Position numbers and translations under genes: made by a program. The notes beneath the pieces were generated by a model. The model was not told the DNA's origin, did no database searches, and saw nothing but the letters and a program-made list of their open reading frames with translations. From Fomes fomentarius (Eukaryota; Basidiomycota; Agaricomycetes; Polyporales; Polyporaceae), in NCBI GenBank assembly GCA_022606135.1, contig JABYQN010000016.1:558001-622000 (forward strand): a stretch of DNA of 64,000 nt, written 5' to 3'. Positions 35,985 through 46,179 of this stretch are shown here, one piece after another (position 1 is the stretch's first letter; every line of letters begins with the position of its first letter).

Positions 35985-37700
35985 TCGGCGCACGTCAGCT
36001 TCCCCGATCGTACAGGGATTGATCCCGAGGAGCCACGAAGAGGCCTGCGCCAGGAACGACCCCACCCTCAGGGAGCGTAGCCGACCATACCTCGGGGCCG
36101 TCCCTGACTCGATGCCTACTCGGAAGCACTCGAGCGGCTCCTAATGTATGGGAACTCGATGCGTGTCCGAGAAAGGATTATGAAATGTAAGGCGGAATGT
36201 ATATGGGAAACTCAAGATGTTTATTTCTGGCGTCCAACGACTGTTGCTGATTGCGAGCTTGTGAATCACTGGACAATGGTCGAATTGATTACTATCCCGG
36301 AATTGCCGTCCGTAGTAGTAATTGAATTACGATGGCGTCACGTCTTGGTGCTGTTGAGGCCACTGATACGCCGTTGCCAGCGACTGCTTTCATTTCATCA
36401 TTCCATTACTTGGTACACCGCGCTGACCGTCGGGGAGCGGAAGATGCACTGCGCAGAGCATTGGTTACGTGGTTAGTTGAACTCAGAAGGCTGGATAACG
36501 ACCGGGTATAACGTACCATCAGGTGACAATTCGATTGCGTCCGTGTGTTGAGGGAAGAATTTGTCTGACGCGCAGCGTATATGAGCGTAGCAGCGGGGGA
36601 GGGGAACGTACACAGTAGGATCAGACGGAGGTCGTACAACCTCGTTGGGCCGCTGTGACGCGTTGGTGTGGGGGCTTCTTCTAGTCAACTTCCTTTTCAG
36701 ATGCGTCTTCAACAAGTATGGCGTAGTACTACATACTGTGTACGACACATAGGTTGCGTGGTTAGGGCTGAGAACAGTGGGGAGAGTGGAAGAACGTACA
36801 TGGAGAGGCAATGACCATGGCGTCAGATAAAGGGGGCGCGGTTCTTGTATGATTTGTTGCCTGATGCGCATAGAGCGTGAGCGAGAAGGTGAAAGAGGCC
36901 ACGCACATGTGAAAGTATGTGAAAGTGTCCGTGGTTGGGATCAGCGGTCAGGTGGGCCGCATTAGGCACTGTGGACCGCTGACGCGCCTATGGTAGGGCT
37001 GCTTCTAGTCAACTTCTATCCACTGGCTTCTGAGAGCTTAGGCGTGCGGTCAAGTTGGAAGGGGGGGAGGGGGTGGCGTCAGAGATGTCGAACATCAGGC
37101 GTGGTTAGGCTGGTTAGGGCGGGCGGGTGAAGGGAAGGAAGTCGGACTTGGGCCGCCGATAGGTGAACAGCATGCCTATGCCGACTGAGTGTTCTGGCGA
37201 GGGGGATGGTGTTGAGGTGAGGGGTATTATATAGACAAACCCAGAGGCTGACTTCGGCGTTCTCCGGCATGCCAGCCCAAAGGGGGCGAACAAAGGACAT
37301 TCTTTCTTCGGCTTACCAAACGCGCCCGTAGCGAGTGTCATCCGCGGCCGAATGGCAATCCGAAGGTTCATCCGGGCACCTGCTAAGGCTCCACTTCGAT
37401 GCATGATGCCCCGCTCGCGCATGCTCGCTACGTGTTGCGGTCCACCATGCTTCGGATACATAGGTAAGGCCGTCGTGTTCGTGACCTGCCCGCGCAGGTC
37501 CTTGCGTGGGCCAGCATATGGGGTCGTCGGGTACAGGATGTTCAGGCGATGGAGTACTAGTACTGCGAGCCTCATGGTAGAGACGATGGCTGACTCAATC
37601 CTGGCGAGGCTAGTCAGCGAGCTGGCGCGGCTGCATCGGGGGGAGGCGACAAAATTTGTTCCCAGTCAACGCTCGAGTGACTCACACTGCGTACTTGGTT
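35985..37700 (-). repeat. Hairpin-array element, copy C
   Basis: Mirror of copy B. A well-formed hairpin C1 lies at 36971-37023 and a damaged one at about 36640-36690. An exon-like segment near 36490-36540 reads DKFFPQHTDAIELSPDG between a CAG acceptor and a GTACGT donor; copy B has a TAG in the same segment. The conserved 3' stretch lies at about 35985-36120. Confidence 0.65.
36971..37023 (-). other. Hairpin C1
   Basis: Outer helix GTGGAT/GTCCAC, a sequence unlike the other outer helices but fully paired (one T.G). Bulge AGAA, middle helix GTTGAC/GTCAGC (one T.G), then TAGAA. Confidence 0.6.
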
Positions 37701-38179
37701 CCTAGCAGCCTAGTTACTCAGAAGAGAGCTGTATTTTCGATCTATCTAGGATGTCATCAGAATTATCCCCAAGCAGACGGCAGAAACCCGTCCTACTGTC
37801 GCCAGCTACAGGACGATTCAAGAGGTACATGTTGCATACAGCCTCAACGGAGCGCATCGGAGGTCTCGTAACGAGCTTGTGGCATCAACACCGTCACAAG
37901 TATTTCGGGATGAAAGAGCAAGATGGTTAATCCCGACCAGCGCTGCTGTCGGTGAGCAACTTCAGTACAACAGCAAATGTCATTGCCAATATTTTTGACC
38001 GGCACGGCCCCATCGGTAAGTTGCGGAATCAATCTGGTTCGGTTCTCCACGGGCGTCTACACAGCATGATGCTCGGAGTCTCGTTGTGTCGTCACACTCA
38101 CACTGGCAGGTTAACACTTGAAACCCAAGTCAAAATTATCTACTCACACCACGGACGGTCCTCCAATTCCAATTACGCC

Positions 38180-38480
38180 TTCTCATCCCGCTCGCCACTA
38201 ACAAGACTCCCTCCTTGATGTCGATATGAACGTCCTCCTTCGTCCGCCCCGGCAGCTCAAAAGTCGATTCTTTTCGTGGTCCTCGTGCAGGTCAGTTCTG
38301 TCGAGAGTGACACGTCAGCATGCGTGCTTCTAGCGAGACAAGGAGTGAAGGAGAACAAACCTTGGACTCATGGGCCGTGCAGCAGCTTCACCATCCTCCC
38401 ATTGGATGAGCCTGAGAGTCGACGATAGTCCGGTCCGCGAAGTGAAGGCCTTGTCTAAGAGACGTTCAAGGCGCAGATCT
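38180..38480 (-). pseudogene. Hsp20 relic, right arm (N-terminal half)
   Basis: Reading right to left: LERLLDKAFTSRTGLSS, ARPMSPR and a GTTTGT donor, then TDLHEDHEKN and, after a frameshift, FELPGRTKEDVHIDIKEGVL, then a decayed SERDEKA and stop. These match exon 1 and the start of exon 2 of the Hsp20 gene. The last exon is deleted. Confidence 0.85.
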
Positions 38481-39660
38481 GGAGAGGAGAAAGGGTGTGA
38501 GAAAGAGAAAGCAGTCTAGTGTGGTCGCCGTCGTCGATTGATACTCGTCAACGAGTTCAATGTTCCAGAACCGATCGTATTGGTGATGAATCAGATGAAC
38601 ATCTCGCTTGGTGGTATGATGTCATCGTGGTCTGTGGGCTGTCAATATCAAGGGCGCTTGCCTCTCAATGGGCGTATTCATTCACTCTCCAACGCTCGCG
38701 GAAAGCTCCCTCACGTTAACCGTACTACTTTGCTAACCAACTCGATAAACGATGGCGCTGACTCGAAGGTGCGGTTCTCTGAGTTAACATGTATCATTGT
38801 ATGGGAGCACTACACGGACTACGGACAATATCGCGGTGGTATACGCTGACTACGCTCGGACGACAAAGAATAGGACACTGACCCTCACCTCGAAGTTTCG
38901 GCGCACGTTAGCTTCCCTGCTCGTGCAGGTACTAATCCCGAGGGCCACGAAGAGGCCTGCGCCAGGAACGACCGTGCTCTCAGGCAGCGACGATCGACCG
39001 TACCTCGGGAGCCGTTCTTGACTCGAGGTTATTTGCTTGAGATCGAGCGGCGCTTGAGGGATTGCGATCGTGACGAATGCCTGTACAGGACCATGGGATG
39101 GAATGGGGAATAGATACGAATAACTCATCGTCCGATTCTGGTCCAACCCAGATGTGGGCGGCGAACACACTCATACGAGTTCTAGTTTGCTTGACCATCT
39201 TCCAAGCGGTGCGATAGATAAGAATAATTTATGTGCTGCGTGTAGTCTAGAGTCCTGATTCAGGCGGGTTCAACGGGAGAACGAGGCAAGACATACCAGT
39301 GCAGGATATCACAAGAGCGACAGAAGGGTATCTGCCACTTGGATTCAACGTCGCGGCGCAAGATGAAGAGCAGCCATACATGATACTGGTCGTCTAGCTG
39401 GCCCAGAGATCAGCATCAAAGAGCACAGGAGGGTCGACGTACAAGGGATAGTTGCGCTCTTCGTTGTAATGTCTCGAGCCCGAGCCGTCGACGCGCCTTG
39501 TGGGACTGCTTTTAGTCAACTTCACCGCGCACCGCGAGGACGAGCGCATCATTCTTGACATGAGGGAACATCGACAGCGAGGGTCCAGGCCTGCACACCG
39601 AATATTGTCGATGACAATTGCGGAGCTTGAATACTCACCGGGGCCAGGTGTCCAAGGCGA

Positions 39661-39718
39661 CTTCGAGTCGCTGACGCGCCGACGATGTCGTTTGCTTCTA
39701 GTCAGCTTTAACTCGAAG
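39661..39718 (-). other. Hairpin D4
   Basis: Outer helix CTTCGAGT/ACTCGAAG (8 perfect pairs), bulge TAAA opposite G, middle helix GCTGAC/GTCAGC, bulge TAGAA, inner helix CGAC/GTCG with loop ATC. Confidence 0.7.
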
Positions 39719-40126
39719 GAACTTCTGGAGAATATCACGGATGAGGATGAATAAATAGGTATAGGTTATCGTCGAATACTGGTGGCGAAGGTGCACATGA
39801 GCGTAACGCAGGACAACTCAGTCAGAGTGGCTCACGTTGCTTCAATAACCGTCAGGTCACCACGTTGTTGAAGCATATATGTTGTGGAGATGACTGCCGT
39901 GAAATAGATCAGAATAACTTATGTGTTGCGTCTATGGAGTTCTGCTACACCCACGGTTCAGATGGACTGAAGGGGATAACGGGTAGCGAAGAGACGTACG
40001 TGTGTGGGGACAATAGCATGCATAGTTTCCGCGGTCAGACAGGCATAACAATGAGCGTAAGAGAACGAAACAAGATGAACATACATGTGCATAATTGTGG
40101 CCTTGGCGATGGAATGTCTCGGGTCT

Positions 40127-40174
40127 AGGCCGTTGACGCGCCTTTCTGGGGCTGCTTCTAGTCAACTTCAACCT
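40127..40174 (-). other. Hairpin D3, covarying type
   Basis: Middle helix GTTGAC/GTCAAC as in A3, outer helix AGGT/GCCT (one T.G), bulges TGAA and TAGAA. Confidence 0.6.
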
Positions 40175-40311
40175 GAGCCACAAGAACAATCGCATCCCGG
40201 GGACCGCATATGAAAGAAGGCCAGCATTGCGCGAGAGGAGCCTGTACACCGCAGATACTTAGTAGCGACGGCAGAGCAACGACACACCAAGGAATTGAAG
40301 TATTGAGCAGC

Positions 40312-40369
40312 CTCCGGGCCGCTGACGCGCCGACAAAGTCGGTTGCTTCTAGTCAGCTCCAACCCGAAG
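40312..40369 (-). other. Hairpin D2
   Basis: Outer helix CTTCGGGT/GCCCGGAG (8 pairs, two T.G), bulge TGGA, middle helix GCTGAC/GTCAGC, inner helix CCGAC/GTCGG with loop TTT. Confidence 0.7.
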
Positions 40370-40617
40370 ACTGTGAGCGCGATGGTTGACGATGAGGGGA
40401 GGGGTGGATGAATGTTCATGTTGCACCTGGTTTAGGCTGGTGGGTCGTCCGAGTTTAGGCTGGTTAGGATCGTCCGAGGCGAAGGTTGGGCGGAATACGC
40501 ACCATTGCTCGCGCGATTGTTGAGGCGGAGAGTAATTGTCGTCTGAGGCGCGCATATGATGTGAGCGAATGGGGAGATGGGGAGAACATACGGGCATCGT
40601 GAAGCATGGTTAGAAAT

Positions 40618-40672
40618 CTCGAACCGCTGACGCGCCTATGGCGGGGCTGCTTCTAGTCAGCTTCAATTCGAG
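40618..40672 (-). other. Hairpin D1
   Basis: Outer helix CTCGAAT/GTTCGAG (one T.G), bulge TGAA, middle helix GCTGAC/GTCAGC, bulge TAGAA, inner GCCCC/GGCGC with one mismatch. Confidence 0.65.
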
Positions 40673-41600
40673 GATCGCCTTAGACCATTTCGCACAGTGA
40701 CGGAGATGGGATCAAAGGCGCTGTCTGCGAAGGATCGATGGCGGGGAGCGGTCCAGGGCGTGGTTAGGCTTGGTTAGGTTATTGTGGTTGAACGTTGAGT
40801 CGCATACCGATGATGGATGGGGTTGTCGCCTTTGTAGTTGCGGATATACTGAAGCAAGCAAACGTCAAGTAAGTAGGAGAAGAGAAATTGTCGGAGAACA
40901 TGGTGGTTGCGGTGAGAGGGAGGACTGGAGAGAGCGGAGGTTTAAGTACGCAAGGGCCCGAGGCTGGCTCCGGCGTTGTCCGGCGGTCTTTGGCGTGTCA
41001 GCCCAAGGAGCCGAAGGAGGCGAACAATGGATTGCTTTGTTCGGCTAACCGAGCCCGCCACTGCGATTGTCCTCTGTCACCCACCGTGATCGATAGGCTG
41101 TGCGGCAGACACTTTCAAGCCCAGCTCGCTTACAGGAAGTGGTGCGAAGCCATCTGCGACACTCCGACGGAAGTGATCCACGAGGCAGTCGACGTCAGCT
41201 TTGGCCCCGGATGACTCGACCGCTTTGGCCAGTCGCATCGCGTTGACAACTGGACGTCACCGCCTCCGGTGGCGCGCCCAAAGAAACGGTGCAAAGTCGC
41301 TTTGGCCTTCCAAATCGTGATGGTGTTGGGAGTCCATCAGGTCCTACCTTCAGGATTCTTTGCTCAGCCGACTCTTCCTTCAGGAAGTGTTATGAGAGCG
41401 CATACACGCCGTCGGAGCCCTCCGTATCTCCGTATTCTCAGATAGTGAGTTCTGTGTACAGTGAATCTTGCATATCAGATCAAGGAGCTAGGCGTACCAA
41501 CATGCTTCCCGTGCTAACACATCCGCAAGCTTTTCTTAAAGGCACAAGTTGCAAGTTTTCATGTCGTATCTGGAATATACTCGACTCACTGAATCCTCTG

Positions 41601-43137
41601 ACTAATGCGTAGGACGAATAGCGGGCTGAAGAGGCCACTTGTCGAAATTTCCGCCACTGGCATGGAACAGACTGTAGTAGGACCCGTCGCCCTGTATACC
41701 AAACCATATCATCAGTACATAGGCACACGCGAAATACAAGTGGAGAAATGCGCACGAAGTCATCATACGGGCTACCCTTGACGAACGGCACCGCCCTCTC
41801 AACCTGATTAATGTGCTCATCCGAAAGCGCGACGCCCAGTGCCTGAATGTTCTTGTACAGATGCTCGGTCTTCCGCCCGCCGACGATGGGGAAGACATAC
41901 GGCGTCTTCTGCATCACGTATGCAATCGCGACTGAAAAAGTAAAATGTCTTGTTCAGCGAGATTCAGTGCACAAAACAATCGAGGTCACTCACCAGCTTG
42001 GATATTCGGTGCACCGACCTCGGCGGCGACTTCCTCAAGCACCTTCGCAACCTTCCGCTCCTGCTCCGTGCGCTGCCACTCAGTCGTCAACAACGTCCGT
42101 CCTATCCACCATCCCTCACTGTCAGTATCTATCCGAAAACAAATTTCACTGCATGAAAGGCCAAGGCTGTATACACACCTTTCTCGCCGGTCTGGGCCCG
42201 CTCCAACTCCTCCGCATCCGTCCTGATCTTTCCACCCGCAAGGACATTCCACGGGGCGAGCGCCATGCCCTCGGCGCGCGCCATCTGGATGACGTCCCGC
42301 TCAAAGTCGCGCTCCATGCTCCCTGGTAAATGACGAACGGCGTGCGGTTGCTCATGCGGGCGTAGCGGTTTGCACTGGATACGATCCAGGCGGGAGTGTC
42401 CGAGATGCCCTAGGATCGGACAAAGACTTCAAGTTGAGAAGGTGCGAATGGTGACAGAGAAGTGATACACATACAAGGTAGAGCACCTTTCCGGCCATTA
42501 CGAGGGCGTGGAGGCCGTTCATGACCTCTTCAATGCTGGTGCTATAGTCCCACTGTGCGAGAGCGGATTGATGGTCAGTATCAAGCGTGACTATATGCGC
42601 ATTATATGGAGCTCAACGCACCCAGTGCAGGAAGAGGATGTCGATATAGGACGTGCGCAGCTTCTTGAGCGACTCGTCGACGGAGATCTGGAGGGTCTTC
42701 ATGGTTGCCCACGTAGTGTGTCTGCTGCTTGACGTCCTTGCGACCGCGTTTCGAGTTTGACGAGTACTGTATGCATATGGTATGGTCACTGAGCGCTCAG
42801 GAGATCTGAGCGCGCTGACCTTGGTCGCGATGACCATCTGGTCACGAATTCCGCGACTCTCCATCCACTCGCCGATAAACTCCTCCGAGCTCTCGTCCTG
42901 GTAGCTGCTTGAAGTATCAATGAAGTTGCCGCCAGCGTCGTAGAATGCGTCAAGGAGCTCGAAGCTCGACTCCTTGTCCATCGAGCCCATGCCGTATTGT
43001 GCCCACTTGTCGCCGATGCTCATCGCACCGAGGCAGATGGGCGAGACATGGATGCCAGCAGTCGGAGAGAGCTGACGGTGACGACCCAGCTTGGTCTTCG
43101 GCGGGGAGGGAGGGGCCCACAACTCGAGAGCAGACAT
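41601..43137 (-). pseudogene. Aldo-keto reductase pseudogene, right copy
   Basis: Same gene as at 12.9 kb, reading right to left from 43137. Exons 43137-42820, 42766-42622, 42552-42475 and 42409 onward, ending at 41601 with a complete C-terminus (SLFHASGGNFDKWPLQPAI). It has neither the internal TAG nor the broken splice donor of the left copy. It carries two frameshifts of its own: 2 bases missing at about 42703 (before the codon for MKTLQIS), and 10 bases missing at about 42320 within IYQGAW...RDFERD. Together these put about 370 genomic bases out of frame, so it is probably inactive too. Confidence 0.82.
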
Positions 43138-43455
43138 CTTGGGAGCGGTAGAGGTGTGTATCCGTATGCGGATATCTGAGTGAGAGAGGGGAGGGATCTG
43201 GAGCGTCTATTGCAGAGGCACTGGAGCTGAAATACTGGGATACGTTAATCATGTGAGCGATATAAGATAGACGGTCGGACGTCCAGGAAGTACGATCGGA
43301 GGAGACGCATTGTGCGATCGGGCTTTGTCAGTGTCGGCCTAGCTTATGACGTGGGCGTGTGTGTAGTTCATCGACAGTGTTCCTGTCAGCCACTGTCGTT
43401 CAGGGTCAGGAAAGGACCTGAAAACTCCTAGGAACAGGCGTCACGTCCTATGATC

Positions 43456-46179
43456 TCATACGAGACTCAGAGCTTGCCTTACCGGTGGATGACGGCGAGT
43501 GCGCGCGGTGATTACTCTTCACGCTAATAATTCGAACGGCGACGGTACCAGAGTGGAGACATATACGCCAAATGTGGTCTTCGTGAGTCATGACGAGCGC
43601 TGAAAATACAAGTATCATGTTGGCTCTACTAGTAGAACAGAGGACGCGTACGCATGTCGGGTGTTGGTGGTTGTTCTACCAGATATTTCAACATATGTGA
43701 GATATGCGAGGAGATCTAGGGACCAATACCATTTTGGCAGCCGATTTCCTGCACTCTCAGGATCTAATTCGCGGCGACCCCTATGCCTGTAAGAACGGTT
43801 CCTGGCAATTGACCTATGATGGGCATCGCGCATGGCTGCGCAAGTACGTGCCGCATTTGGTAACCGAAGCGCGCCCCAGCAAGCGCCCATGGCCTCTTCT
43901 CTTCGTATCACGTGACCATTCCGACCTACTCGCCGACGAGCCTCAGTCCGAGCACTCGCCCAACGTCCCCTGTAGCCATCTGCCATCGCCCGCTCTTCCA
44001 TCCCTCCTTCCACATCGGATACACTCATACATATCCTCCACACCCTTACTTACGGTACCAGACCCGCCGATAGCCATTCCATACGATACTTAATGTAGAC
44101 TCCGTCTCGCTGCGAGGGCTCCGCGCGTCGCGGCTGGCCTACCGTCGCTTACAATCCACTTTAGTTTCACCGCGTCCTTCACACTCCAGCACCTTTCCAG
44201 CTTTTTCCATCGCTACTACTGGCCTCGGACTCTCAGGATACTTAAGTTGCAGTAGTTCACCGTCGAATACAAGAAAGATTTCCCCCAGTATCCGACTCGA
44301 CTCTCGACCTTCGTTCTTCGCCTGTCAACTTCCGCCTTTCGACTTTCGACCGGCGCCTAGCGACTCTCGATCCCCGACACTCTCTTGCGACTCCCGACAC
44401 TCGATTCACGTCTTACGGACCATCGGACCCCCAACTCGACACCTCCATCCGCCTTCGACGCTGATTGTGTTTGATTTCCGGGCCTATCCCAGGCAGTCCG
44501 ACGCTATCCTACATCGCCACTCCCTCCACCACTCACCACTCCCTTTCCTCCTCTCTCCATCTCACTCCATCCGGCTCCCCTTGTGTACACACGACCGGAC
44601 TCTCGCACCTTCGACTTCGTGCATACACGCGCATTACAGGTCTATCACCTATTATAACCAACAGATCATCGGCGGCGAAGAGGAACACAGCACCGAGTAA
44701 CCGAATATGGACCACCCCTTGTTCGCCCTCCAAAGAGCTGACGAAGTGTGGGAGGTCCAGCCTCCGCGAAGCTGTCAGCCCCCTCGATATAACTTCCTAA
44801 ATGGGCATCTCTTTCTCTAGTACATTCCATGTCCTCTCCCCTCTAATCAGCGCTTCTTGTCTTGAGTCGCGCTGCGCTCTCCTCACTCAGCGCACATCCA
44901 TGCGGCTAGAGCTAGAGCAGAGTGACTCGGACAACTCATCCAGTCCGTCCTCGTTTACACGCGATGGACCGTAGCGGACATCTTTCATCTCTCAGGTGAG
45001 CTCTTATCTCATGCCCACTCTCCAACACCACTGGCATGGGTAACAGAGGAATGTCCTAGACGATGCGCCGTGATATATCACTATGGCGCATATGTTGAAC
45101 ATAAGCCTCCGTCGTCACTACAAGACGAGGACCACGGTGTGAGTGGTGCTGCTAATAATTCACCTCATCGTGCACGCCGCCTGGAATGGCTGGTAATGCT
45201 TTTTGCGCGCTGTCAATGTCTGACTTCCCTCCCTAGTACTCGAGCATCGCTCTGGACCCGGGCCGCCAGCCGCTCGTAGTGTATAAACCCATGTGGTGAC
45301 ATCCGACGTTTGCGCCGCGTCGCGCTCAGGCACCTATCACTCCTAGTAAGTCGTGTCATCCTGCCAGTGGACGCAGGGTGACAGGTAGACGACCCAACGC
45401 ATCTTCGGTAAAGTCACCTGTCGGGGACGGGTGACTCGGAACGTGTGGAGCGTGCGCAGCGCATTGCAAGTCTGAGGCTCCACTTAGGTGGTGAGCCACT
45501 CTCTTTTCATAGATATGGTACAGAATCTGACGGCTCGCAATGACGCGGGATACGATGCTATGGACACGAAGTTTGTGGCCAGGTGCATATACAGGGCGTC
45601 ATGGTACTCAGTGATGGGCCGGAGTCGGAAGCCTGAAAGATGACCACTCGGACTAGGTTGCATTCAACTGGACATCGTACTGTGGCATATTGTGTATTTG
45701 ATGCTCAATTTGTACATAGTTAGAAACAGTTTTGAAATATATATATATTCGTTCAGGCTATTGCTGCTAGGCGGAGCCTCGATGAAATATTGCTGCACTG
45801 TGGCCCGATGAGTCATGCCAACATCAATGTCCTAGCACAGAGGGTCTTGGACTGACGGAGAACATCTCGCTTGATGGTTGAGGTGACACATGATGTCATA
45901 CGCGGCCTGTGGACGCGCATACAATGGGAGCTTGATTATGAGTTGTTCCAAGCTTCCTGTGCTATCCCTGATTCATTCTCGACTCAATGCCCCAGGACGC
46001 CTCGCTTTGCCGGGGTTGATAGACGATAGGCCCGGCGAGGAATCGAAGAGATCATCTCTAAACCCATAATTGACGCAGCAAATTTTGATATTGTTCACAA
46101 GTTGCAATTTGACTACGAGCATCATCACTCTGATATATTTCAACTGCACAACGACAACGAGCGACAGGAAACTCGGACT
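43456..46179. other. Gene-poor region
   Basis: No recognisable gene. Notable: a pyrimidine-rich stretch with repeated CGACTCTCGA-like units at about 44280-44420, further C/T-rich DNA to 44600, an imperfect inverted repeat near 45355-45385, and an AT repeat at 45738-45752. The part near 45860-45930 resembles 38580-38670 in the right arm, so copy E carries some of the same flank. Confidence 0.45.

Larger units (their letters stand above)
38880..41345 (-). repeat. Hairpin-array element, copy D
   Basis: Mirror of copy A and the best-preserved copy. Hairpins at 40618-40672 (D1), 40312-40369 (D2), 40127-40174 (D3), 39661-39718 (D4) and 39487-39520 (D5, middle helix GTTGAC/GTCGAC with one T.G). The ATG matching that of copy A is at 40901, and both first frames run 40 codons (MFSDNFSSPTYLTFACFS...). 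The 3' part, about 38880-39090, encodes the conserved stretch with RLPRYGRSSLPESTVVPGAG. Confidence 0.7.
35985..43455 (-). repeat. Right arm of the 7.5-kb inverted duplication
   Basis: Reverse-complement match to 12670-20175, with the same order reading inward from 43455: AKR pseudogene, element D, Hsp20 relic, element C. The arms have nearly equal length and flank 15.8 kb of single-copy conserved genes. The right arm keeps several intact features lost on the left, such as the AKR C-terminus, hairpins D1 and D4 and the open segment in C. The left arm keeps the Hsp20 3' end lost here. Confidence 0.85.

Noticed and set aside
38880..39090. SET-domain gene
   Set aside because: Only a short glycine-rich run resembles the domain start; the catalytic NHS...Y motifs are absent, so no function is assigned.
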